Part shown: positions 38,377 to 50,989 of the stretch, piece by piece | Numbering within the stretch: position 1 is the first letter of the stretch | How the letters are laid out: each line of letters begins with the position of its first letter | Assembly (NCBI GenBank): GCA_963070105.1 | Contig: OY718808.1 | Coordinates: 186,001-250,000, forward strand | Direction: 5' to 3' | Length of the DNA stretch: 64,000 bases | From: Litomosoides sigmodontis | Lineage: Eukaryota > Nematoda > Chromadorea > Rhabditida > Onchocercidae | Program-made: the position numbers and the translations under genes | Notes under the pieces: model-generated | Databases searched by the model: none | What the model saw: the letters and a program-made list of their open reading frames with translations, nothing else | What the model was told of the DNA's origin: nothing

Positions 38377-41300
38377 TCATTTTATCGGTGCATCTTGTGG
38401 GCCATTGTATTTTACCACTAATGGTTCTTTTGCTGGTTGCTTTTCACGAAGTCCCTGGACACGTTTCTGTACCATGGCTGGTTGTTGTTTTACCTGGAAT
38501 TTTAAAAAGAAGAAAATATCAAAGGCTGAAGCTGTGCTTTACTTTCTTCTCTCGCAAAATAATAGAATTTTAAAGTAGTAATAGTTCGAAGCATCTAAAG
38601 AATTCTTCAAGTCTCTTCCCTATTTGTAAATTTATAAACGAAGAGCTTCCATCAATTCGCAACTTTTTTTCCTTCACAAGCAAGGTAAAGGAACGAAATT
38701 AGTGGAGGTGTGTGAAAAAGAGCCTACTTGGTCGATGCTTAACACTCCGCGACGCTTTTTGGGTAACTTCGAGCGAGCTTGTGTATGAGAATAAAATAGA
38801 GCGAAATTGCTAACTATCACCTGCAAGGACAGAAGAAAATTTGTTTATAAATTGGAAAATATCATAGTGGCATTTTAGCAGTTCAATGGACGTTTTGAAA
38901 AATCTAACTAAATAAATTGGAAAATTTTAACTGATCATCGAAATTCTGTACATCTGAAGAGCACAAGTAATAATGACAGATTGACAACTTTTAATAACGA
39001 ATTCTTTGTCAAGTGGTTTATGTGGTAAGCTTTCATACCAAACAGTTAAAATTTTTTCCAATTCTACCTATTAGTAATGTTGCAAATATTTTCACTCATT
39101 CATCCACTGCTATAATTACTATTTCAACTATCAGCAATTATCTTACAGGAACGGGTAATGCGATGGTTAAAACACCGGTAAGTGCACAAACTGAACCAAT
39201 GATACGTCCCAGGTACGTGTGCGGGGTCATGTCACCATAACCAATTGTTGTCATTGTTACTATCTGTTAAAGAAAGAATCAAATGTCTGTAAATTCCGTA
39301 TTAATTTGTTTGTTTAATAGAAATTAATTATGTCAAAATTTTCGGCAGTTCTCCTTATTTTCGGCATTTTTAACAAATTCTAAAAATTATTCAAAAATGA
39401 ACGATAAATGCAAATTATGAAACAATTTCTTATCTCGAGAAAAGATTTGATTGTAATAAATATTGAAAAATTGTAATTGTAATAAATATTGAAAAAAGGT
39501 AATAATTGTAATAAATATTGATTTTAATTTTAATTGTAATAAATTTTTAATATTTTAATTGTAATAAATATTGAAAAAAGGTATTTACTTACAGCCCACC
39601 ATAAACCTAGTGGAATACTCTGAAACTGATTTTCAGGATTTACTTCAATTCGCTCCGCGTAATAAACTAACGAGGCGAATACAACAATGCCAAGAACAAG
39701 GAAAAATACCAGTAATATCAATTCTTTAGCACTTGCCCTGCAAATATTTACATATACATTGAAGAAAATATTAGTAATAAATTTGTATTATTTAAAAATA
39801 GGTGTGTGTGTGTGCACATATGAATGAATGGATATGCGTTAAATTTGTTTGAAAAAGCAAAAGCAGTAAGTACATCATTCACATCAGTAGGCACCGGTAC
39901 AATATGAATTAAAAAACCTGAAAGTATGCATGAGAATCTTTAGGCCACTAGAATGCTGGGTAAGTTTGAATAGGCGCATAATTCTAATAATTGAGAAGAA
40001 TTCGAGATCTGCTGTTGAGCCGTACGTCGTCATTAGTAAATCCAAATAAAATGTTAACGTAGCTATCAAATCTATTATGTTCACCTGTGAATGTTAGAAA
40101 TTTAAAGAATAGAAAGAAATACTAGCACAGGTATCACAAAAAGTTTCAATTCAGAAGGAATGACTTGAAAACTTTAATCGTTTGATTTAAAAAGGAGGAT
40201 TTGAATTTTAATTCAAATTCATTTAAATTAAAAAAAATAATTTTTGCGGTGCAAAAGCACTGTCCTTTTCAACGCATATTGGAAATTAACCAATTAATTC
40301 ATTTCTTTTAAATTATCAACTTACCGGCGCTTTAAAGTACTTAATTTTGCTAGGACAGGTTGCAAATCGAATGAATATTTCAATGGTAAACCATACATTG
40401 CATATAGCTTCAACTATCTGCAATAGAGGATTCAGTCTCGGGAAAAAAAGGTTTAGCGTACAATTTAAGGGAAAAGTTGCACTCAAAAGAATAACGTTTG
40501 TTTGGCGGACCGTTACGTGAATTACTTAAATTAGTTGAGTTGCGTGTACGTGCATGACAGAAAGAGAAGAAGTGAGCGTACTAGGAAGCCCGGGTGTGGT
40601 TTGGAATTTTGTTTGTCAATACCAATTGTTCTGGTACGGTATTTGGCTGGGAAAGCAACGGAACGATGATAGCGACCAGAAGTAATGTTGATTTGCGCAT
40701 CGTCCAATTCGGCGACCCGCAAACCGGGATGTGTTTTGAGACAAAATACAAAGATGGCTATGATGAGGAAGAAAACTGATACAACGGCAATTATCTGCAA
40801 ATTGAAACATTCCAAGTCTTACTTGCTTAACAAAGTGTTCACATTACGCAAATCCAAAACTGCAGAATAGCAAAGGAAGCAAAGGCTTAAATGCACAAAT
40901 GTTTCGTTTGATTCCTCACTTTATCATTATCATTTGTTCAAATGTGAGTGAAGTGAGAAATTGAAATGAAAATGGAAAAAGTAACGAACTTTTGCCCCGT
41001 GGGATGAATAAGGCTCATCGAACAAGTGCCAAATTTTTGGTTTCAATTTTTGCCACTTTGATAGCGAATGATTATGATAGTCATCTTCCCAACCAAACCT
41101 AATGAATTCTACTGTGTCAACACGCATTTACTTCTTAGAAAACAAATAAATCAACGATAATTTAAGGGACAAAATAAAAGCAAATATTTCAGCATGAAAT
41201 TTTACTTTTCGAAATGACACGCACAATTTATGACACAGACGCTCACCCGATGTGGAAGGTTTGAGATAACTTTTGGTTTTAATTTGAATTTACTTCTCGC

Positions 41301-42196
41301 AGTCAAGAAATATAGCAGTGCTCAGTGAGAAACAAGTTTCAATGAGTGTCAGCAATGCTTATGTAACTACTTAAGGTAGAGGTATACCGTCGGTAGACTT
41401 CTTCCGGATCCTTCAAACGATTTTCGTCAAAATCGATATCAAGTTTATCGAGAGTCGTTAATACCTCTTGCGTGTCACGATGTTGTGTATACGTCATCCA
41501 GCAACACGGCTCCACTTCGTTGGCATCCAAACCCCAATACTGAAATGCGATGATAGACATTAATTAGCTTGTCACTGTTTCAGAAGCACCAGCAACTGTA
41601 AATAAAGCATGACTTCAGCTCACACGTGAGTGTTTCTGATCCATTCCCCAAATTGCTTCTTCCTTTTCTTCCTGTCAAATCATTTATTTCGGATAATAAG
41701 CAATTTTCATTCTGCGATTAATAAATACTTTATAGCTAGCCGCTTCAGCCTTCACTGATGCTTCACCGCTGATGGTGCACAAGGAATGATTAGTAACTTC
41801 GAAAAGCAGTAATGTGATGCGGCAGCCTCAAGGTAAAAATATCAAAGGCAATTAATTACAAATGTGTAGTTTCATGGAATGGTCGTCGGCCATCCAACAA
41901 CTCTATGCTTGGTGTGCATTAATAAGTAACAGGTAAAATACCTTTAGTTCTTCTTCAAAAAGTGGCCCACAAACATCCAATGGATAATGCAATTTGCCAG
42001 TGCGATAATAATTCAGAATAAGAGCAAAGACACCAGGATGACGATCAAAGAAGTATTCATTAAGGACCGGATCGTAATTAGCCAGATTTTGTGTCAGACG
42101 ACTTAAACGTGTGGCAGGAATCTTTTTAAGCGTATGTTTATATGTTTCATGCCGTATACCACCAACATTTAGGATAACACGATATTCATTATCCAT
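38377..42196 (-). CDS. egl-36: Shaw/Kv3-type voltage-gated potassium channel
   Basis: Pore subunit of a Shaw-class (Kv3) tetrameric K+ channel in the plasma membrane. Exons on the minus strand: 42196-41942, 41539-41388, 41098-40990, 40794-40582, 40417-40325, 40084-39918, 39737-39593, 39263-39147, 38820-38728 and 38493-38377. All in phase; about 486 aa. T1 tetramerisation domain: [46 protein letters not shown]4 reads [20 protein letters not shown], with Q where I recall R in fly Shaw. The S4-S5 linker and S5 follow ([18 protein letters not shown]). The selectivity filter is TTIGYGD (about residues 383-389) and S6 contains [19 protein letters not shown]. Reading through the donor at 38728 gives a shorter end at 38674. 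A 48-nt optional exon lies at 41624-41671. A minus-strand acceptor lies about 12 bases before the ATG. C. elegans EGL-36 is the presumed orthologue. Confidence 0.95.
39449..39580. repeat. Degenerate tandem repeat in Kv intron
   Basis: Five or so copies of a unit close to AATTGTAATAAATATTGAAA, of varying length, lie immediately next to the donor of the exon ending at 39593. Confidence 0.75.
41624..41671 (-). other. Candidate 48-nt cassette exon in the Kv T1 domain
   Basis: On the minus strand an ATTTGACAG acceptor and a GTGAGC donor bracket exactly 48 bases with no stop. Both flanking exons join in phase 0, so inclusion inserts 16 residues ([16 protein letters not shown]) after FEEELK and before YWGLDANEV. 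Skipping restores the canonical Shaw sequence. Inclusion would place a charged insert inside the tetramerisation domain. Expression cannot be judged from DNA. Confidence 0.5.
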
Positions 42197-42208
42197 AATG
42201 TTGCTTCT

Positions 42209-42705
42209 CTAAAATTTCAAAAAAATGAAATTAGCAAGCTTATGGCAATTAGTGACGCACAAAGACTGTATTAGTGCTGTTGAAAAATATAGCTACGTAA
42301 TGAGCAGTAATTAAGCGTCAAACGATGAATTGGATTGTGTCGAATTAAGCCCTCGGGCTGATGGCTTGGTAATTTTTTCAAGTGGAAATCTATCAAATGA
42401 AAACAGAGGCGAGTTGGCCATCAGTTAAAAGTGTAGTAGATAAGGTGCAGAAAGAAAAGGTATGAGACGACAATATGCATGCAAGTGTTGGAGTAATGAA
42501 ATAGGAGGACGGGAATTGAAGTTAATTGTTGAATTTCAACTTCTCCAAGGGTCACAATGAATGAGCGAGCTAAGCTAAGGAAAACGGAAACGGAAGAAGA
42601 AGCGATTCAGTTCGAAGTGAAATGAAAAGTTACCATAAGCTTTCTTTGAGGCTATGTGCACATATATGCTGTTATTGCTGCGTCCCTCTGTCTGCGTGTG
42701 TTCGC

Positions 42706-42772
<67 letters not shown>

Positions 42773-45700
42773 ATTCCGTATTCAATTAAGATTCAAATAA
42801 AACTTTCGAACCTCTTCATTTGAGCTTGAAGGAGATTTGTTTTTAAGTCTAAATGAAAAACAAGGAAAATGAAAATGGGGAGGAAGTAATTCGTTACGAA
42901 AAAAGAATGAAAAGCGAGTTGAATTTATAATTGTGCACGTGAAAGGGGAGAAGGCAAATAGAAGAGATCATAAAAAAAATTGAAAATTCGGCTGAAATTT
43001 ATTTGATGAACTTCTTCCACTCATTCAAAACACTCCGCCTTTTCGCCAATTTTTCCCTTTCTTTTTCATATCGTTTCTTTTCCTACCAAATATGCCTGTC
43101 TTTTTTCTTATCTTTCTCTCAAAAATTTTTCAATTCCAACTCCTCTCCCAATACTTTTCTTTTTTTCCCTTTCATCAGTAATTTACATATTTATATATGA
43201 ATGCACGGTAAATAGTGCGTCCCATAAAAAAACTGCCCAGCCGAGGGGAATATTTCTTCTTCGCCGAACTTAAAACTTTCTGGCGGCGTGCCTAAGAGTT
43301 TGCAAAAAATTCCTCTCCCTAAAAGATACTCTAAAAGATTTAATTACCTAATTTTTTTTTTACCTACCCTAAAAGATTTAATTGATCGTTGCATAATAGC
43401 AAATGGTAGGAATGCTATCATATCGCATCCATTTTTGTTGAATACCAAAGCGAAGCAATCTTCGCGTAAATTAGAATCGATCAACCTTTCTAGGCGTTGC
43501 ACGTTGAGGACTATTTGTCTGCTTCGCTGTGAGCAGAAATTTAATAAATCATAACGAAAGCACACAATTACGGAATGCTTAAATTTTTTGCAGAAACTTT
43601 CCCATTAATTGCCTTGGGTACCGTACACTTACGTATCCAACTACTGACTGCCACGCACGCATCCTCCACCGTTAACAATAACGTTTCATTTCTTCGTTCG
43701 TTTCTAATGCTAATGCTAATGATACTGACAATAATAATTTAGAAAACAGTAGCCGACAAATAATTCAATTCAATATGTGCTGCTACCAAATATTTCATAA
43801 CTTTAATTACTGTGATTTTCCTAATTGATAGTGAAAGTTAATTTGGAAGTCGCTCAGATAAATGAAAAAGGGAAAATTATTTGACGGCTGGCTATTAGCT
43901 TGCTTTTAGTTGCGAGCGAATTTGGAAGAATAAAAATTTCGCGTGGGAAGAAGAGAAAGAGGAAGAGAGAGAAGGAGCCGGGAGGAGCCAGGAAGAAAAG
44001 AAAGACTAATTGAGTAAACAAACGTATGCTAATGTGGAAAAGTAAGGAAAAAGGGTACGAAGAAATTACAAAATAAAATCAGATAAATTATAGTGAAACA
44101 AAGCAAAATAAAATCATATTAACTAACGTTAATTTGCCTGTTAGTTCTTTCTCTCTTTCTTCTTCACACATATTCCATCAGTGGTTGAACAGTTCGATGG
44201 GAAGGAAGAAATTGAAATGAGTGAGAATAGAGAAATGGATTAGAAGGATGAAGCGATGAGTAAAATGGATAGATATTTTGAAGTACGCGCTCGGATGACG
44301 TAGCAATGAATGCGAAGAGTAGGAGAGAGGAGAGATGAATAGTGAAGTATTGGAGAAAATATATGAAAATTTTTGAAGAGAAAATCCAACGGATGAAAAA
44401 TAGCAAATTTTCTTTATTGGAAATAAATAAATTCATAAAATACAAATTTGTAAAATGAAATGCGTAGTGGCAGTGGTGATTTCCATGAATCCGTTGCACG
44501 AAGCGGGAACAAAGTGTTTGATTTCTCTCGCCTTTTAAGTGTATTCCTGGGTTGGATTTGCTGAAATGATGATAAGATATGCTAAAGCTAATAAGTGCTA
44601 ATAAAATATGCGCAGGTATATCAATCATAAAGCGGAGTGACTGGCAAAAAGAGAATATGAAATTATCGTCGAGCGAAGCTCTGTGCAGCATTTTTTCAAT
44701 TTAATAAAGTTAGAAGCCACACAACAAGCCTCAACACACATCACTCAATTCCTCTTTTTTCTCCTCACTTCTCTTTCTCTTCACAGCAGCAGAGGGTAAG
44801 TTAAGGAAATATTCCAATAGATGCAAATTAACTGAAATTAACAAATGAGCAGAAGCCATAATTGATTAATTTAATTGAATTTGAAATCACAATATTCTTC
44901 CTCGGATGTTTTAGAATTCTTTAAAAAACTTCCAAAGTTATTCTAATCAGATGTAATGCGACCATTGATTACTTCCTGCTTTTGACGAGTTTAACACTAA
45001 ATGATGAAAAATAGAATTATAATTGATTTCACAACTTCAATTTGCAATTCGATGTGTTATATTATTTTATAAGAAGAAATGGAGGAATTTTGCAAGAGTT
45101 GTATGCAAAAATTATTAATGAGAAAGAATTTCTTCCTGCCGTTTAGCTGAGAAAGTGATCAGGGAATATTTGCAACTCTTCGTTTCTTATACTCTGCGAT
45201 TTACCCAACAACCACCAGCTCTTCAATAGCGGTCATTTTGATCAATTTAATTCAATATAACATGAATGATTGATTCATTGCACTTCCTCTCCAACTAATT
45301 AATTCATCAGTTCCACGTATAGGCATGTCATTTACACTATGAATTTTCCTTTCGCTTTTTATAAGTTCGTTACCTTATTAACTGAATGATTAATATCATT
45401 TGATTATGAGCAGTAAATGAACCACTCTCTCTCTCTCCCTCTTGAGCTTTGCAGCACTCTAGCTTTTGTAGGATACAAAAGCAATGCAATTTATGATTAA
45501 TTATTCCATGGAAACATCAGTTATCACTGCAATGTTTTCAGCAGAAATGTTATTCTAGTAGTTCAAGCAATGACAGACGAAAAACGAAGTTTCAAGAAAA
45601 TTAGAATAAGAATAATTGAAATGAAAGGAAGGGAAGTAAAAGTAAATGTTCGGTTTCGCAACGCTGCAATAATTCAAGGATGTCAGGGAGATTTGTCTCC

Positions 45701-48700
45701 GAGCAGATCGGTAGTTGTAGGTAAATGAGAGGAATTACTTCCCGCAATTAATCCGAGCTCTTTAGGGTTTCACACATTTTCTATATTTTTCTACTTTTAA
45801 GTTTCAAAATGCGAAATATGGAAGAGAAGAAAATCATTAATAATTATAATAAGAACAGCAAGAGAAATTTCGTCTTTCATATTTCTGCCCGTCTCGTCTT
45901 TTAAACAAAATTCTCTGCTTTTTGCACATTTTTAATTTAAACTTTGAATGATAAGCACAGCGAAGGACACGAAGGTGACAATGATGATGATGTGCAGCAA
46001 TGATAACGAGGGTCATGAGGGTCACCTCAACCTAACCAAGTCAAGTGAAAAAATTATGTTAAATTAAGTGTGTCTGAAAAGATTACGTAAATACCGTGCT
46101 GTGTCCGGCTGTTACGCCATACTTTCTACTTTCGAGAACGAATTATGTAATTCAAAGGTTGAGAGAAATGATGCCTACTACCTGGTGGTCAGTGTCATGT
46201 CATGGTGGTGTTGTCCAACGGCAGTGAAGTGGAAGAGGGAGGTGAGAGGGAGAGAAATAATGGAAGGGGGACAAAGAAGGTGCGAAAAATGATCAAAATA
46301 AAATTGAGTTGACGAATTTTTAGCTTTATTAGAAGGAAGGAGAAGAAAAGGCAGGCTGGAAAGATGAAGCGCAGGATTGAAGGGAAGAAGAGGAAGTATG
46401 GAATCAATAGAGGGCAAAGATAGCAAGAGCAGGGGCAACAGCGAGTGACGGGGAAGACGGGCCTAAGAAAATTTAGCAGTTATAAGCAGCAACTACTTCC
46501 TGTTTAAAGCCAAAAATTGCTTTTTTGCTTGTTGCCTTTTACTAAATTTAAAAAATTTGAATTAAATGTATTGAAGAGAGTAATGGATTGATTTGAAAGA
46601 AAATGAAGCGCTGCAGCTTTGGAGCGGAAAGCGTTTCAACTCAAGAAATTCAAATTTTTTTTTCATCTTTCCTCCTTTTCTTCTTGTTTGCGAAGCAAAA
46701 ATAAGAGAAGGAAAATGCAAAATTTTCACCGGTTTTGTTTCCAATCTTCCCTGCAGTTTCTGAAATAATTGTGAATTTGGAAAAAATATCGATGAGAAGT
46801 TTTTCGACTTTCTAGAATTCCTTTCAAATTCATTGCTTTTAAAGTAACACACTGATGAAACGGCGGATGAACCTTCCGTCAAAATTTCTAATTTAATTTC
46901 CCTGAAGGTTGCTTCAATATATTTACGAAATTCAGACATCTTTATCGTTCGTTGGACAGTGAAGGGATTCACTTATTTGCTTCGCGAGCATTGGATTCAG
47001 TATTATTTGAAATATTTCAAACAAATATTTGATATGATGAAACTATCAGGAAATGAATTTGAATGAATCAGCGAAAGCTAGATGTGTGAAAGATATTTTG
47101 AAGAACTAGTTCTTTTTCATGATGTTTCTTGAAGACTAGAAGAAATGAAGAAAGGAATCAATTAATTAGTTGATCGCTGAGCCTGTTACTTTAATTAGGA
47201 AGGATTAATGAGGCACATTCTTTAATTTACCGAGCAATTGGTTCAGTACTCTTCACAGTAATTTTGTGTTGTTCAAATTTGTTCTTCCTATTTTTGTTGA
47301 AATTATTTGCAAAAGCATAATGAAAGTTTGCTAAATCAAGTAACGGGGAAAAGCCAAGTACTTTTAGTTTAAAAAATTCTGTAAGTGCCTTCTGAGCTTC
47401 TTATTTGTCTGAAAGCAAAATCGAAAAAATTCATCAGCTATAGAAGTAGAATTGTGCGAGCGTTTAAAATTTTCTTCATTTTAAAATCAAGTTGTTTTCC
47501 CAGTGCGGCAGAGACGTTCAAGAGTTAAAGGCAGAAGGAAATATTAAATTATATGTGCGACATCTAAGAAGGAAATTACTTTCCTAAGTGAGATGTCGTT
47601 ACCTGAAAATGTCTAGAAATTCATCAACAATGCGCTTCAGATTTTGATTGCAAAATTGCAAACTTTAAAATTAAAATCCTATATTCTGTGCAAAATAAGA
47701 ACGATAACATAACGAATTACAATAAGAACATAAAAACTTCCAGCAAATAAATCTCTCATTTATCTTTTCATAAAATCAGAAAATGAGTCTTTTCATGGGC
47801 AGCAGTTTAAACAGCCTATCAGGAATTACATTACTTCATCTCTTGGTGGGCTATTGAAATTGGTGGAAAATGATCGGAAGGAAAGAGTGGATGGAAAAAC
47901 ACGCACGCACACAATAGCGATGAAGTTAACCTGAAATTATTTTGCGTGATCGATCGATGGATGGTTTCTGCAGGCAGCAAATTGAGCCTTCGCGAAGCGA
48001 TAGCAAAGCGAGCGACGAACAGGGATGGATGGGAGGAAAGTACTTGCTGAGAAAGGGGGAGAACTTCTTGAAGAAACCGTCCTTTTCCTTTTGTCAGAGA
48101 ACTGATGGAATTGAAGTGTTTGGGAGGAACACGAAGAAGCATTTCTTCCTTTGGGCGCTAAGCTCGCAAGCGCAAATGGCTGGAAGCTGCGAAGTGCCTT
48201 CTTCGTGCGCACATGCACACACTGTCGCAGCTCACTTACTCTCCTCGCCTTTCATCTTGTAGCAGCACTGTGACGTTGCCAGCAATGAACCGTTTGAAAC
48301 AAATCACTGCCCTTGCCAACTTGCCACCTTTCTAGCTCGTTCTGCCGACCGTTGCAAAAATGCAGAATGCTTGCCTCAAAGTGCTGACCATTTCTCCGAC
48401 AGAGCAACAGGTGGGATGTGCTACAAAGTCAGCTAATTTGGATAAGATACATGGAAAGCGCAATTCAAAATTACGCGAGAATTATACACCCAAACTCAGC
48501 AAACGTCACCACTCAAGCGAATTGAACACGTGAACTGCTTGAATAAACGTGTGCTTGCCTGAATGTAGTTAACTAAAGTGCACATTGAGGAGAATTGTGG
48601 AAATCTGAATCGGTCACACGACGAAGTAACATTGTTGAAGCGCAACGTATATAAATATTGCTCGTAGGATATCTGATCACACGTCAAACTAAAGTTTTAT

Positions 48701-50160
48701 TTACGTGCCGTCTTCACCTTGTAAACAATGATGCGCAAATTCCCTGCATAAAACCGGTAAATGATGATATAACTAAATGGGCGATAGGTAGTCGTGTTAA
48801 TATGCAAACTAATGCTACCAAATTCTGTAAAGGTTAAATTGCATGTGAATTGTAGGAATAAGTAAGTATACTTCTAATTAACTGCCAATTGTGAGGAACA
48901 GAAGTTCCAATTGAACAGAAGTTGGTCGATTCATTTGTTCATAATATGAGTTAGTATACTATATTGGTAATGGAATAAATAATTTAAAAGTTGAATTCGA
49001 GAAGAAAGAGAGTGACGTAATTAATTTTTAATTAAAATTCCGATTTTATTATGGAATGATTTAAATTAATTTGAGCGGAAACTAAAAGCGAAGCAAAAAA
49101 GATGAGCGAATAAGACGAGAAAATAAGTCTGTAAAAAACTGGAAGCTAAATGATTTGGCATTTTTAGAATGATTTTTGATGAAAAATCTCTCCCTCAGGC
49201 TAATTTACATTTTTAAGATGAAATGGACGATATCATATTAAATAGAATGAATTCAGCTATCAATTTGAATGATGTACTGAAGTGAATTAAATTTTTCCCT
49301 GAAGTTACTAGCACTTAAAAGAATTTATAAAGGATCGAAGGATATGAGGAGGAAATATCCACTAATTATTAATTCATTTCTTATTATTCAGTTATCTTTA
49401 CCTTCTCGCCACCAGGAAAAATTGAATTCAACGGAATTCCCAACACTAATTGATCACACGCTACCTTCAATTATGTTGCTAACTCGAAATTGGTATTATG
49501 AAAGTGTAAAAGATTCATTAGTGTAGAAGATAAAAGTGTAGAAAATCTATTATTCAAATAATAAATGAATTCAACTTCGTCTGCAAGTTCTGCCTCCACG
49601 GCTCTTTATCAATGTTATTTAGTTTCATAGCTGAAATCGATTGAATTTTGAAAATTTATTTTGAAACTACTAAAGTGCTGAGAAATATCGACATCCACAG
49701 GATGTGATATCATCCACGAATTGCTTCATCTTTCAAAGAGGAGTTGACTTCGCTTGAGGACAACTTTTGCAAGCTTAAGTTTAAGAGGAACTTTCTCCCC
49801 TATTAACCAGTACGTAGAAGGATCGATGCCGACGGTGTGCGTGGTCACGAAGCAACCTGACAAGTAGTGATTAGCAAAATCTGCAAGCGTCTGTATCTAC
49901 TGTGGAGTGATAAGATGCTTTGGATGAATGAAATAGTTAAGAAAGTAGTTTGCTCCAGTCGTATCGTATAGTATCGAATTCCTTTATCGCATATGCGTGC
50001 GAATCTGACGGTCACACACTGATAAACGAGCGGCCGCAGACGTAAAAGCAGTAAATGTTAAAGTGGTGTTAGCGATGTGTCCTTTCATCGGAAGAACAAT
50101 TAGAGATGACAGATGAGAGGGAGAGAATATTCTATTTATTCGTCCATCACAACTGACCAA
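42209..50160. other. Gene-poor 8 kb between Kv channel and TSR genes
   Basis: This region separates divergently transcribed genes. It is AT-rich with GA-rich runs (for example 43935-43995 and 46225-46430). The two longest minus-strand frames (44164-44691, 175 codons; 46562-46972, 136 codons) are antisense to purine-rich DNA, rich in Phe/Ser/Leu/His, and resemble no protein. The segment 47880-48400 is more GC-rich and could contain a promoter or noncoding first exon. No exon could be supported. Confidence 0.5.
42711..42768. repeat. (TG)n microsatellite, 29 units
   Basis: A perfect TG run of 58 bases, about 0.5 kb upstream of the Kv start codon, in the presumed promoter region. Confidence 0.97.
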
Positions 50161-50788
50161 ATGGTCACTCTGTGTATCGCAGTTACCACTTTGGCCTTCT
50201 CTTCTCTTTGCTATGATGACAACGGCTATTCTTGCAACGACGCAATTCATCATCGTTTTCTTCCTCATATGTACAGGTAATCAATAATTTAATACTTTAA
50301 TATTTAATGAATAACTTTTTTAAAGCGTCCTTTCTTACGGCCTAGTACATACATAAAGAAAGAAATTTGGCGGAAATCTCGAGGGAGATTAAATGAGGAG
50401 GGAAAAGTTTGAAACAGCTTGCATGGATAACTATTTTACGTCCACCCATGTGTGTCACTCTTAATGTGTTAGCCTTGATTCTTATTGTCAGATAAAGCGC
50501 AAACGTGCGCAACTTTTTCCTGTTGAAACGTACGTGAAGTATGAGCATTACAAAGCAAAAATTATCTGAAAATTGTCTCTGAAAAGGCATAATTTTGCTA
50601 TTTTTTTAAGAGTAATTTTAAGCACTGAAAAATCTTCACTCTCAAAAAAGAACAAAGCGGAATGTTGCGCTACATGGCAATGGAAAATTTGATATTTTAT
50701 GGGAAACGACCAAATAAATGTGTTGGGAAATAGCTGAAATATCAAGAAAGGCTTCGTTTTGAGAAAAAAGCACACACACACACACACA

Positions 50789-50828
<40 letters not shown>

Positions 50829-50989
50829 CACACACATACCTAATACCTAGGATTGTCGGTAATATAAGTTTACCTAACCAATCAACCGCATAATGCCCGC
50901 TCCAACGCGCGGTTTCAATCAAAAACCATTATTTTAATAATTTCAGCGTTCGCACCGTCAACAAACTCATTAATGGGAATCGTCGTTGA
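50161..50989 (+). CDS. Overlapping alternative reading frame at 5' end of first TSR gene
   Basis: An ATG at 50161, 52 bases upstream of the TSR start and in another frame, opens a frame beginning MVTLCIAVTTLAFSSLC. It crosses the same intron (50276 to 50947) in phase 2 and stops at 50989, for about 52 aa. Its first 17 residues look like a signal peptide. If the transcript starts upstream of 50161 this acts as an upstream ORF overlapping the main start. If it starts later it is meaningless. Not recognised. Confidence 0.25.

Noticed and set aside
44164..44691. 175-codon minus-strand open frame
   Set aside because: It lies opposite GA-rich DNA, is rich in Phe/Ser/His/Leu, matches no family I know, and has no supporting splice or start context.
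46562..46972. 136-codon minus-strand open frame
   Set aside because: Low-complexity Phe/Ser/Lys composition opposite AT- and GA-rich sequence; no domain and no neighbouring exons.
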